Source of the DNA: Anseranas semipalmata
Taxonomy: Eukaryota > Chordata > Aves > Anseriformes > Anseranatidae
Direction of reading: 5' to 3'
Assembly (NCBI GenBank): GCA_013399115.1
Contig: VXAA01000606.1
Location: 529,372-593,371, forward strand
DNA length: 64,000 bases
Below are positions 10,735-23,175 of the stretch, in pieces. Numbering within the stretch: the first letter of the stretch is position 1; the number at the start of each line of letters is the position of its first letter. The notes under the pieces are model-generated. The model ran no database searches. It worked only from the letters and a program-made list of their open reading frames with translations, and was not told the DNA's origin. The position numbers and the translations under genes were made by a program.

Positions 10735-13374
10735 CTCTTCCCTCTTTCTGTTTAAAGGTTCCCCCTATTTCTGCAGTGCAGCTAATCCAAACCCTTATCC
10801 ATTCTCCGAGCCACAAGAATGAGCCAACTTCCCTGTCATCCCATGGGTATGATTCCCCTCCACACTCCCCGCCCCCCAGGATAATCACATGTTCTGGACT
10901 AGTATTTTTTTATTGCTTTTATCGAGAGATTTTATTACAAAGGAAAATATGTCCTGTATTTCTTAGGCTGGAAGGATATAGACTTGGCAGTTAGGAACCA
11001 CCATAGCAATTTTTAGCACAGTGGTGTGGTTTACATGGATTAATCTGTAGTAACTCTTTGGAACGCTCTTCAACTGCTCAAAAGCTGCCTTAGTCCAAAC
11101 AGTTTATAATCTGAATAACAAAAGTCTTGTAAATATTTATTTAACGAGACATATTTTGAATAACTGACATGTATAGAGCCTTCCTAGAGAGTGTGTTATC
11201 ACCATCAATTTTCATGGTCTGATATAATAACAACTACCAGAGTAAACCGTGGCAGGGAAGATATTGACAGTACGAGGCCACTGCTAGAAGCAGGGCAATA
11301 ATGGAGCAAAGGGACTGCAACAAGCTGAAAAAGCAGGATGCAAATTTAGGTTGCTTTCACTTGTCAAATCATTGGGAGAAAAAGACTGTGGGTTATCTGT
11401 TATCAGAGAGTGACGGTAAATATGTTGTAGTTACCGTGCTATTGCAGTGTAATTATACAGAGGTTATGCCTTTTTAATAACCACCTACCAGGCAGAAAAA
11501 GAAACACAATTTATAGAGCTTCATTTTCTACTTTGGTCTCCGAAATTCTGAACGGTGTTTTCATGCCATGTTGATGGGCACTGTCGTACCACCTGTATAG
11601 ACAAAATTAATCTGTGGAAACAGCAGGTTAATTACCAACACATATTGCTTATATTTAACCCTATTGTTTCATATTTAATACATGTATTTTTAGAAACCAG
11701 ATAAAGTTATTTATGCTGCAAATGACTCTCAGTTATGAGTTCATGAACCCTCTGATTAATATGAATTAGAAATGATAACACAGTAAATGTGTAGATGATC
11801 TTGAAAGAGAAACCCTGTTTGCTAGTCTTATAATTGCTACACGCAGTCTCAAGCCTTTCATTCAGCTATTTTGCACCAAGAAATGGCTTCTCAGACACTA
11901 GTATCAAAACCAGATCAAATTCTGGGCATATTTCACAACCATTTTTTCCCCTCTGTGTGTCTATAGTGATGATGGATGGCATGGACTGACTGTCCTTAGA
12001 AGTGAATGTATTTATTTGTCCACGGGATATGGATAGCACATGAAATTGCAGTGGTAGTGTAAACCTCCCCCCACACATCACCCTCTGTCAGTGTGGCTCA
12101 GCTTTGACAAAAAGGGACACAGTGAGCCATGGGGAAATTGTGTTTAATTCCAAAGTCACACGGAGAGTAGGTGGCAGGCTGACAATGAGGACTTCCAGCC
12201 TCTCATCAGCATTCCTCTGCCATAACCACGGGGCACAGACCGCAACTGTAACAACACAGAGAGAGTTGTGCTTGGTGCAAGGGATGCTCTGCAAAAAGTC
12301 TTCCCTTGCACTTGGTTACAGTGCTGCTAGTGAGATGTGATTCACCTAACTTCAGGCACTCAAATAGTTAGTACTAAACCCAGGGAAGGGTTTTATTGAA
12401 AAAATAAAAATAAAAATTTGGCTTTAAAAGGTGGGGGCTGAAAACAAGAAACATGTGTTAGATATTTTTTTAGATCTGATTTCTTAAAAAAAGTGACCTG
12501 TGCACTGTTGGCCCTGTGGCATAAAGGAATCATGGATGTGGCAGGGTGATGATCAGAGTTGTGTGGGTGTTGGCTGGTCACAGTTCTGCAAAGTTACCTG
12601 AGATTAGAAACTTATGAGAGAAATATTGGCTGGGGTTACCCTTTGGGTAACCTCTTGCAACATAATAGTGACACAGGATACTGTGATTTGCCACTTTCTA
12701 GGATCTCAGCCCTGGACATAAAACAAGTTATTGTTTTGAGACTAAAAACCTTGTGTTTTTTACTGATGCATGTAAATACTATATTGATCGGGCTGGCAGA
12801 AGATGTGTATACTAAGATCTGATTTATCAGAGATGGCTTTTCCCAGCAAGATTCAGGTGTTAGGTAAATCAGCTTATTTCTCTTAAAACTGACATCAATA
12901 TGACAATACAATTTCTCTGGTTCTAGTGTGATCAATACAATTGTTTCAGATTCCAGTGTTGCAATAAATCCCCCATAAATATTCTGTGCCATGGAATAAA
13001 GCTCATTGGTGTCTCACACCATTGACTGTACTCAACCTGTGAGAAACTGAGATCCAGGAGAAAAAGGAGTTGAAGATCATACTTTCAGGGCAGCTCAGTT
13101 TTCATCAGACCCTTGTCTCCTTGTTCTCTTAAAGACCTTCATTACTGAAAGCTTGTACTTTTATGTATTTCTAATGGCATCCTCACTTATTTGAATACAA
13201 GAAGCTGCCAATACATATTTTTTAAGTTCTTCCTCTGCAGAGGTGTGATTTCTTTAGTCAGATTCCAGCTATACCCTATCTTAAATAAATAAAACAATAT
13301 CACACATATGATTACATCGCAAGGCATGCCAGTGGAGAAGTAATGTATTTTTTTGGAATGCTATTTGTGATGAG
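10735..13374. other. non-coding stretch, nothing recognised
   Basis: A short AAAAT run near 12397-12417 is the only repeat noted. No exon-like frame, RNA gene or clear transposon fragment was found. Confidence 0.55.
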
Positions 13375-13540
13375 GGAGTATAGCTTAACGCATAGGCTGT
13401 GGAGTGGAATTCCTATAATTGCTCTGGCACTGACTGACTCACCAGTGCTGTGACCCTGGGCAAACCCCTGTCTCTCTGGCTCTGATTTTCTTCTTGTGTA
13501 AGTTTGATCTCCTTAAGAGAAATTTTGTGAAGATAATTGA
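13375..13540 (+). repeat. MIR-like core-SINE
   Basis: The order of motifs follows MIR: 'agcttaacgcataggctgtggag', then 'ctctggcactgactgactcacc', then 'ctgtgaccctgggcaaac...ctctctggctctgattttc'. These match the MIR segments around 'tctgccacttactagctgtgtgaccttgggcaag' and 'cctcagtttcc'. It is one of the two best MIR relics here. Confidence 0.7.
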
Positions 13541-15229
13541 TTTTTTAAAGCATGTTGAAATTCTTGGCAAGAAGGTACTGTTGTAGCATATACACACAGT
13601 AAAGGACACAGAAGTCCCAGACTACGAATCACTGGTTAGTCACTTCATATTTGTGACTTGCTTGTGTTATCTTGTGAGGCCAGACTATCTGGGTGTAACT
13701 CCAAAGTAATCTCTTAATGCTGGCTAATAACCTGGCCCAAGGAAGCTGCAGCAAACCATTGTAATGCTTCTGGAGAACATGGATATTCACACAGAGGATG
13801 CACCTACATTGACTTGTCACAACAGCAATGGCAAGGCTTTTAAAACTAGATCCCTGAGCTGTCTACTGACTTGTTTTTTGTCTGACTTGATTCACTTGCA
13901 GGAGATTTCAGTGTCCCCTCACCTTGTTTTCCCCAGTCTCTAGTCATCTCCAAGGGCAAGTTCCCCAAAGGCACAGTCTGTCTGTGAAAGAGGGGCCTGA
14001 CCTAGAAAATTTGTGTTTATGGGCTGTGATTTTATATTTGGAGTGGCATTTAATTCCCAGATTCAGAGCAGCATTTATTTCCCAGATTCAGAGCCTTGCT
14101 GAATATTCCAGGAAATGTGCTCATTGATTTCTAGAAAATGGCAAGATATGAGGTTAAGTAAATTTTGAGGAGGTGTTAGGCAGATTTTAAGCTCCAGAAT
14201 TCATCTCTCTGCACACACTATCCTCAAAAGAGTTCACCATCATGGTAGTACATGAGTCCCTCAAATCTTTTGAACTGTTGACCCTTGACCAAATGTTGGG
14301 TCTCTTTAAGAAATACAAAACGAGAGTCCAGGCCTTTGGGAACATTCAGAGACGTCTTGGTGGAAACCAGCTCCTAGAGTCTTTGGGTGCAGTAAGGTTT
14401 GCTTGGGATGCAGTTATGCAGCTGAAGCCTGGAAAGTTGGCTGTGGGTTACTATGTCTTGAGTGGCTGGAAGGTATGTCAGGTACAGCTGCAGATAGACC
14501 TAGCAGTGGAAAGTGGGAAGGTGCAAAATAAGTGACAGATCCCTCGCTTGCAGTATCCCTCCTCTCCTTCCTACCACATCCCCACTTTTCCTCTGAGACT
14601 TGTGGAGAGCATGAATAGTGAGGAAAAATGGGGAAACACTTTGAAATAAGGCACTTGTGCAAGCCACTTGGTACTGCTAACTTAAAATTATATGTTGTAG
14701 GTATGGATGAGTACAGCATAGACCAGTGCACTTGAGAAAGATGTTGCTGGGAACACCGTAAGTGCTTGGAGCCTAGGTATCTTTGCCAGAGGTTTTCCAT
14801 TAGATGAAGGTAATCCTGAAGTATCTTGAAATTAATCTAAGAATGTACAACATGAGCAGGGATGAGCTACTGGGATGGCCATAGAAGTCAACCTCGTGGA
14901 GAAGGATAGATCCAGTGGGAAAAGGCTAGTATGTCCTCGTCTAACTGTGTGAGCTGTTGGCATAGCTATCTACTGCCAAATTGGGAAAGATGCCCGCTTT
15001 CTGCTCAGGCTCTTACAAGAGGCAGGACAAGCCTCACAGTGCTGGTCTTCTTCTCCTGCATAGCCCGTTGTAAGTGATAAAGGCAGGTTAAACAGGAATA
15101 AAGAGCCATTGTCCACCTCACAGGAAAAGTGATTGACAAACTCGCCTGAAACAGCAACAAATCAGGGATGAAATTATTATTTAAAAAAGAAAGAAAAAGA
15201 AATGAACATGCAAACTTGAAACATCCCAG
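13541..15229. other. non-coding stretch with one small tandem duplication
   Basis: Only the 25-bp duplication at 14046-14095 stands out. The 97- and 128-codon open frames that overlap on opposite strands near 14.24-14.80 kb show no domain and are treated as chance. Confidence 0.55.
14046..14095. repeat. 25-bp tandem duplication
   Basis: Copy one (14046-14070) and copy two (14071-14095) both begin 'gcattta' and share 'ttcccagattcagagc', with only about two differences. The near identity implies a fairly recent duplication. Confidence 0.9.
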
Positions 15230-15470
15230 GAATCTAAAAAGAGGCCGCCTCACCATCCAGACTCATTCCATTTTAGTGCGCTATTTCCCAAGTTGTTGCG
15301 TGAATGATCCCAGTGTCTTTGCCTTTACAACCTTGCCTGATAGGCCATTCCACACATTTATTATCCTCGATGTGAAAAAGTGCTTCCTAACGTCTGTTCT
15401 AAATCTGTTTTAATTTCCATTTATGCTCCATTGTCCTATAATCTGTTTGGAGCTGAAAATAGAACCAAGG
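15230..15470 (-). repeat. CR1-type LINE, truncated 3' region
   Basis: Read on +, the order 'aggccattccacac', 'ctcgatgtgaaaaagtgctt', 'cctaacgtctgttctaaatc' and 'gctccattgtcctataatc' is the reverse complement of the CR1 3' region (reverse-strand CR1 gives 'cagcctgttcca... gtgaagaaatttttcctaata... atccaatctaaacc'). The spelling resembles CR1/L3-like copies common in turtles and crocodilians. No reverse transcriptase frame survives; this is a 5'-truncated dead copy. Confidence 0.75.
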
Positions 15471-17346
15471 TATGATCTTCTTACAACCCCTGGCAATAAA
15501 TTTTATTAGTATTTTTTTCCAAACTTCACAACCTTGCAGTAAATAAGAAAGCTTTATGGGGAAAAATAACCTCTATCCTCCTCCACTCTCCTCCCCATCC
15601 ACAAACCCCACGACCTTTATAAACTTTGACCAATATCACTGTTTTTTTTTCTTTCACTCTCCCCTTTTTAACTTAATATTGCATTGGTTACAGGAGTAAA
15701 CCAATTATATGAGTATTAAAAATGGAAGCAGTTTGAGTGCTGGCAATGTATATCTTTTACCAATGGCTGATGCAAAAAAAAATTCTCCCAGATGCTCTGT
15801 AAAGCTCTCTCTATGCAGCTTGAAACATCTGGTTTGTTTTGTGTGCAGTTTTTTACACAGGGCATTTGCAATTCTTTATTCAAATTGGATTTTTAGTTCA
15901 CTTTCCGGTGGGAAGGTTGATATGTTTGTCATTAATAAGTATGGTAAAAGTAATATGTATGTAATTAGAATTCAACCATCAGAACCAGGGTGGTTGGGTC
16001 CCCTAAAAGACGTTTTCATTCACCTCAATCTGCAATCAGAAGATGAAGTTTCCTCAGTGAGTTAATGCGGTTCGGTCCTGGTGGACTATAACATTGCTCC
16101 AGCAAGGCATATTTATTTGCATGATTGGCAATTAGAATTTATTGATTTCAAAAAAGGAAATCCTTCCCTGGGTACTAGTGTTTCACTCCCTTGGCTGATG
16201 TTGGACAGGAAAAGCTGTCAAGATATGGATACCACATCTGGGTTGGAGGAGGAGAACATAATTATTTCTATTTCTCAACAGTAATTTCTCAGGATCAAGG
16301 GCACTGATGGACTCTGGAGAGAGTTCATGCCAATATTCTTTGGCAGGAAATGAGACGGTTGATGACTATAATAACAAGACCTTTTTGAAAATCTCAGTGG
16401 AGACTGCAGTGTAGGCTGACACCCAAACTTGTCCCTACTAGGTATGGGCACTGGATCAGGCTGGTAGAGCTCAGATTTAGTTTTCAGCTTGAATTTGGTA
16501 CAAAATTAGAAATAGATTTGAAAGTGGATCCTAGAGAAGCCCTTAGGATACCATTTAATCACCACAGACTGTTTTCAAAAGGTTCTGTTGTCTTCATCTG
16601 CATCTAAAACCAGAGTCAGAAAAATGACTCCCCTCAAATAATGGCAAAGACTAGATAAGTACCTTCCAGAGGGACTCCAAAAGGGGCAGCTTAGAAATTA
16701 TAGAATTAATAAGAAAAATATAGAGTATCTATAAATAAAGGATAAAAATAATAATAATAAAAGAATATGAAAGAGGGAGAAGGGGCATCTTTCTATATCT
16801 TAATTTCCCCCTTACCCCGGTTTACCTTGGATCCAGTACATTGCAGATAATAGCTGCCTTGTATCGCTGTCAAGGAGAATAGACTCTTGTCTCATACTTG
16901 CATGGCAAATGACAGTATACGGCCCACAAAGTGTTGAAATATTCTTCATTCTCCACCCTCAACTTGACCAAGAGCCTGAAAGAACTTACAGCTCTCCCCT
17001 TTCGACCCATGCCCCCCATTTTCTCTCATATATTGTTGCCAAATATTCAGTTGAAATTAATGGCACTGCTTCACCTGCCACATGTCAAACTTAATTTTAC
17101 TTTAAATCAGTCTTAATTATTCTAGTGAAGTTTATAGTTTTAATGGAAAGACATAGCTTGCTTAAACTATAACATTTATTACAAAGGGCCAAGAGAGATT
17201 TAAAGTCACGTTGTCTTTCCGAAGTGGACAGCTTTAACTAGATGATATCACAACTCAAGCCTTCTAAAAAGGTGAGCTTTCTGATCCCAGTGCTTCTGTT
17301 CCCACTGCGTTTTGAACCCATGGCAGCTATTCAAGACAGGCCCAAT
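15471..17346. other. non-coding stretch, nothing recognised
   Basis: It includes short ATA-rich runs near 16740-16760. Open frames at 15.71-16.28 kb are of chance length. Confidence 0.55.
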
Positions 17347-17380
17347 GAAAAACAAACAAACAAACAAACAAACAAAAAAG
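17347..17380. repeat. (AAAC)n microsatellite
   Basis: Six or more AAAC units end in an A-run. The same tetranucleotide recurs independently at 31.35 kb. Confidence 0.9.
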
Positions 17381-18415
17381 CCCACAAATTAAATCTAGAG
17401 ACAAAATCCAATGCCAAGTGATTTCTCCATTTACAGCAGGGTACTCCAGCACCAAAGTGTTATGGACTAATCCTTCTCATGAACTATTTTCAGGGAAAAA
17501 AAGAGAGAAGAAGGGTAATTCCAGGAATGTGGCTGCCATTTGATAGGCTGACAAATCAGGTCAATGGCTAATACTGATCAGTACGAAATGCTTCAGCTCT
17601 GAGGAAGATTTAATGGTGCTCACTGCACTGTAGCTGCCTCCATCTCCCATTGGTGCCACTCATTTACTTGCAGGTGAAACATAAAACTAAGGGCTATTAA
17701 AGAGCCCACACTTTTTCCAGGAAGGAGGGTGTAAGGTCTGCATTAGACCCTGGCGCTTATCCAGAGCCTGTAATCACACCTTGCCAACTGTACCGAAAAT
17801 TTCCCCTATGAGTTTCTTTGGCAACACCCCATTTTACAGAGCTAAGTCTGTGCTGACTGACAGCAGCCTTTCAGTCCAGCTGCATTTCAGTCATAGGAAA
17901 ATAACCCCCTGGGCACAATTTATTAAACACTCTGGGACATCTCTGGCAGTTTTGTTTAGTGCTTAGAACATAAGAAAGAGCATCAGGATTCAATATCTGG
18001 TTATTCAATGATTGCAAGTAAAGTATTTAATTTTTTGTGTGCTCTGGTTTACCTGACTGTGAAATAAGTAAAATTTTTCTAAAAATACATATAGTCCATA
18101 GCTATCATTTATTACTTGCATAAATTATGCCAAGCTAGATTATAAAACTCCCTAAATTCACTCCACCTCCCTACAAGCCAGCTACCCAAAAGATAACCAT
18201 CAGCTGAAGGTTTATACATGCATTGTTTCTTCTTTTTTATTTCTTTCTTCCTTCTGTGGGCTTCCACTCAGAAAACAGATGGTCTCTCCTCACTGACATT
18301 TTCTTACAATTTTTAAATGATGCTGTGGTAGGGGAGAGCTGAAATGTTCAATCTAGAGCTGTTCAGTCTCAATCTAGGTTCATAATTAACAGTAGCTAAG
18401 TGAAGTTTAATAAGG
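17381..18415. other. non-coding stretch, nothing recognised
   Basis: A possible decayed 'gctctggtttacctgactgtgaaat' near 18039-18063 recalls the MIR 'cctcagtttcctcatctgtaaaat' segment but is too weak to call. The rest shows no recognisable structure. Confidence 0.45.
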
Positions 18416-18419
18416 GCAG

Positions 18420-18560
18420 CCGACCAACTTTTTTTTCCCTGTGCATTCACAGCAAGGCCATAATGAATGTGCAGCTCGTCATATTTCCCCTGACCGTGAC
18501 TCCCTGGAATATTTAGTGTTTACCTTTCGTGATAATTAAAGGAAAGGAAATGAAGCCTAA
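18420..18560. promoter_or_regulatory. candidate conserved non-coding block
   Basis: This 140-bp high-complexity segment carries 'ggccataatgaatgtgcagctcgtc' and 'tttcgtgataattaaagg' with retained CpGs and homeodomain-type TAAT/AATTA sites. It has no repeat signature. Assigned by texture only. Confidence 0.18.
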
Positions 18561-19421
18561 AGGAAGACAGAGTGACATCTAATATTCCTTAATATTCTCT
18601 TGTTTCTTTAAGTGATGGCTTTTGCCAAAGGAGGGCCTCTGCCTCTTATCATCAGCCAGGTCCTGACCTGCGGGCCAGGGATCTAGCTGTAATTTGACCC
18701 TGGGACCAGGTGTGTGCCTGCAGGTCACAGGGCTGACAAAAAAATATCAGCCCATGCAGTGCAAACAAGCCCTTTCTAAGCACGTTATTGCCTTTAACTC
18801 TTTCAAGCCCTGTTGAGGCACAAGCACTGGAGCAACCACTTTGGTGCATGGCTGCTTGAGGGCACACACATGCCCAGCAAGCAGCTGCCAACACACCCCG
18901 TGACTCTGCACAGGCACCACTTGCAGAGATAACCGTGTGTGCAGCTAGGTGCAAGCGTATGTAATCTTGGCCTTTTGATTGTGCAAGCAAGTTTATTGCA
19001 CCTGGTTGAAAACAGGGCTGAGAGAGCTTGAGACCTGCAGAGATGTTTGCTTCCTTCCTCTGCTTTCACAAAGCTGGTGCTGAATCGCAGGGATTTTGCA
19101 GGGACCGACTGCGGGATGGGTGAGCTGCTCCAGGTTTGCACAACAGGTCAGGCTCTGGAGACTTCGGCACACAGCAGCTAGGTTGCCTCAAGAAGAAATT
19201 CAGCATTAATGCCTTCACCCAACCTTCACAGCCACTGCAAGTGCCAGGCTATTAGACACGCAGTGTAGGTGGCCTCAAGGAAATTCAAAGCTGTCCCTTC
19301 CAAAAAGGCGAGGTTATGGTAAGCCTGGGCTAAAAAGCAAGTGCACACACAAGCTATAGTCTAAGCACGTGATTGCCCTAAATTCTCTAAGATTTTGAGT
19401 ATGGCTTACTCAGAGCTACTC

Positions 19422-19490
19422 TTTTTTTTTTTTTTTTTTTTTTTTTTCCAAAAAANNNNNNNNNNNNNNNNNNNNNNNNNNNNTTTTTTC
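19422..19490. other. assembly gap (28 N) inside a poly(T) tract
   Basis: A T-run of about 26 and a short CCAAAAA lead into Ns at 19456-19483, after which TTTTTT resumes. The gap length is an assembler estimate, and the frame translated across it is meaningless. Confidence 0.95.
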
Positions 19491-22400
19491 CCAGCATTCA
19501 GCATGTCCCCAGGTCATACCTTCGAGCCTTTGTCCTCAGCTGAAATGCCTGAAGACTTTTATGGGGGGCTCATGTCATCACAAGCATCCTGGTGCATGGG
19601 CTTTTAGGCAGACTTCTCAAACTATGAATTAAAAAGCACAGGACCTGACAGCACTGTGAACTACCTGTGAAAAATCATACCTGGGTTTATGAAGCTATTA
19701 TGTCTTCAAGGACGTTCAGCAGCAATTCTTGAGGAGACAGTGTTACAGGGGAAAAAAGGCTTTTTCAACATCACTAGCTACTGTGTAGTCCTGGTACAAA
19801 ATGAATGCCACTAAGTCATAAGTAGCCCACATTGTTATGAGCACAGAGAGTGGTCCAAAATCTATTAAACTGGAGAATTTCCAGTGATATCAGTGGTCTG
19901 TGGTTGGGGTCTTCAGATAGAAAATCTCACTGGTATCCCATTTGCATTGTAACAGTCTCATAACAATTTGTGCAGTAAAATCATTACAAAAAGCCATTAA
20001 TAATATGAATACATGAACACTGCAGCTCTTTCCAAAGGGGTTAAACCCCCCTTCCCTGATAGATTCATGCACAGTTAAAGAAGTCAAAGCTTTTCCCTTT
20101 TCTTTTACTGATCATAGAGGTGAAAAAATGTAGCCAGCATCAAATGCTTTCTTTCTTACTTCCCCCTCTCCTTTTTTTCTTGCTGTTGAAAAATAAAAAT
20201 AAAAAATAGCCAAATCCATTTTAATGACATTTTATATAAACCATTTTTCCAGACTGAGATTACGGACATCACTATGTTCCACCCCCTCACAAACTTTTAT
20301 GGCTGACTTATAAAGTCCCAGAGAAGGAGATGCATAAAATTCATGCAGACCATGGATACTGGAAAACATATTTGGGAGCTTAGGCAGGGGTTCCCTGGAG
20401 ACAGCTAATAAGCAATTGAACAGTTACCCTCCAGCACAGAGATCTCAAAAGAACTCAGGTACCTGGTTGCTCAGGTACAGCTCAATCCAAATATTCATTT
20501 TAAACAGATAGAATTTGGAGTTGAAGATTTATAGCTGAATTCTCTCACTGTCACAACTAAGAAAACAATCTTAACTGGAGAGATGCTCATGAGCCATGAA
20601 GACACAAGACATGAAGCCATTTTTACCTCCAGTTGCCTTGTGAGATCTTCCCTTGAACTAAAAATTTTCTCCATAACACACTCATTTAGAGTATGTGATG
20701 CTAAATGTACCTTCATGCCTACTACATGTGCCCTCCTGAAGACTCAGACTACACCAACAGGTTGTATATTCCAGCTGTAGATCTTAGCAAATGACTGAAA
20801 AAAAACTACAAAAATACAGTAAAGTGTTAAAATCAGCACTCTTCATACCAGTGCGTCTTACCCTGTATGACTTAAATTGTAGAAGACCCTCATGGATTGG
20901 AATCACTGTATTATCCTTTTCATCCCATCTATCTTGCAAAGTGAATTTATTAATTCTCTCTATACCAGGAAAATTATCTATTTTTTCACATGGCTTTTTT
21001 TTATTTTTTATTTTTATTTTTATTTTACCACTATTGATTTCTTTCAGGAAGGTAAGGGATGATGCATTAGAAATACTGGAAGTCTAGAAGCTTTCATCTG
21101 CTAGTGAGAACATCAGATAAACTGAGTCTCCAAGTTTGGAGGGAAGATGAGTGACTGGGAAATGATTTAATAATAACTTCTCCATGTGGAATTCTCCTTT
21201 AAAATGTATCATGTTCTGTGTATGCCTACAGGTGTGCGAGTATATAAAAATAATAGATCTGGCTGAAAACTCCTCTGCTTTGGCAGATTTCAATCTTTCT
21301 GGGTTTGTTTCCCAATAGAAAGCAATTCTTTTCACTGAAAATGCTGACAACAATGAATTTGTTTACATGTCAATGAGAGAAAAATCCTTCATTTGTTTTC
21401 ACTGCTCTCTTGCATTACTCTTTTAGTGCCATGGTCACTAACTTTACCATTTGACGTAGTGCCAGACAGTTAGCCAGTAACAACATACCAAAATAGGTCC
21501 CGTCTATGCCATAAACCTTGCCAGCAGAAGTCATTGAGTACCTGCTCCTGGTCCCATGTGCTCACATGGCTGTGTTTGGATTAACATGGTGATGCCCTGG
21601 TCCTCTTCTGTGAAGGCAAATGAATGATAATCATCCTCATGGCACTTGTTAATAATGAGCTTGCAGAGAGAGGGGAACCTCTATTTCAGGCTGAAGTTCA
21701 GCAGATACCTGTGTGCCTTTGGGTCAAAGAGCAAAAGACATGCATGGTGATGGGGAGATGCTCCATCAGGGGGAAAGGCTCAGTGGCTCCTGTGGCCCTC
21801 GGTCAAGCCCTGCCTGATCTTCTCTTGGGACAGATCATACATATAGAGCAGCACGAATGTACATACAGAGGACAGGAGGTGATTGCTAAAATTATAGCAG
21901 GCTAATGACTGAGAAGCTACTCAGCAGTATTCCTAGCTCTTCTGGAGATACCGCGGTGGGACTGTGAAATTTGGCAATGTGACGAGAGTCTTTTTTGTGC
22001 ATTGTCACTTGTGATGTTTCCAATCAGCCTCCAAGTGCTGAGACCCTCCTGGAGCAGCCAAGCCCTTTGCCCTCCTGCTCAGCTCAGCAAAGGCAGGCTC
22101 TCTCTTGGCAGGCATTTTCTGCACCCAAAATAAATAAATAAATAAATAAAAATGCAAACACCCCACAAGTGTGTTCATGTCTCCCTCTACCCCTCCCCTT
22201 TGTGAGAAAACAGAGTGGCAGGGAAAAAAAAAAAAAAAAAAAAGGCAGCCTGAAAACAAAAGTTAAAATGTTGCAGGTGGAGTAAGAAGAAAAGCAAAGA
22301 AAAATCTGCTCAGACAGAGAGACAAAACAAGCAACTGCTTAAGGGATTTGGCAGTAAATGAAACTGCCCCCTTCCCCCTCCCCGTTTGGAGCCTGGTTCA

Positions 22401-23089
22401 GCGTGTACTGGTGGTGGATCACAGTACCAGCCACACTGAGATGCAGGCAGACACTTCTGTCTCACCAGCTGCTCTGACAATCCATTTTCATAAAGTAACG
22501 GGAGGGGAAGCAAATCTGCAAGATGGAGCTCCCGGTCACTGTGCGAAAGCTTCTCCCCACACCGCCCTGTGCGTCAGGTGTCGGGGCTGTCAAGGAAGTT
22601 TGACAAGAGAGGAGGGTGGCTTTCCCTAAAACATACAGCAGCTCCAGCCACGATGCATTTGACAGGTACCTGCACCCGGGCTTGAAGATATACAGGGGCA
22701 GCTGGGATCACGATGCAATTTTGGAGATTCCTACAGAATACCTAAAGTGCTGCAGTGTGATTGATGACTGGAATAGGTATTCTTCCCACTGGGCAGTTAA
22801 TGAGACAATTTCTCCACATTTGCTTAGGAAAACACCATCTTAAGAAAAAGAGCTCCGGCTACTTTAGGCATTAATAATGTGTTGTAAATTTTTTTCCCAA
22901 AGGAAAGGGTGTTAACCCTTATAGTCTGCCCAGGCTAAGGAAAAATCTGGATAGTTATGCTCTGTCAACTTGTCTGCCTACATATATAATAAACTATTGC
23001 GTGATACTATGCATTTTTATGCAGTTGCAATGATTCACGCAGCTAAGATATATTTCAATGGGGGAGAATAAAAGTGATTCTTTACATTT
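19491..23089. other. non-coding stretch with A/T simple repeats
   Basis: It contains a TTTTTA-rich run near 20998-21030, a (TAAA)n array at 22127-22151 and an A-run of 20 at 22224-22243. A modest CpG rise occurs at about 22500-22590. No exon, RNA gene or named transposon was identified. Confidence 0.55.
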
Positions 23090-23094
23090 CGTTT

Positions 23095-23175
23095 GTACAA
23101 GCACCAAAGCTTGTAGAGCACTTTGGAGTCCATCTGGCTGAAATGTGCTATATATAAATGTAAGATTGTTATCAC
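23095..23175 (+). repeat. L2-type LINE/SINE 3' tail
   Basis: The words 'cttgtagagcactttggagtcc' and 'gaaatgtgctatatataaatgtaa' match the widespread vertebrate tail 'tgtaaagcgctttgagatcc...gaaaggcgctatataaatgcaa', associated with L2-clade LINEs and the SINEs that borrow their tails. Only the tail is visible. The same tail in reverse lies at 59.85 kb. Confidence 0.55.
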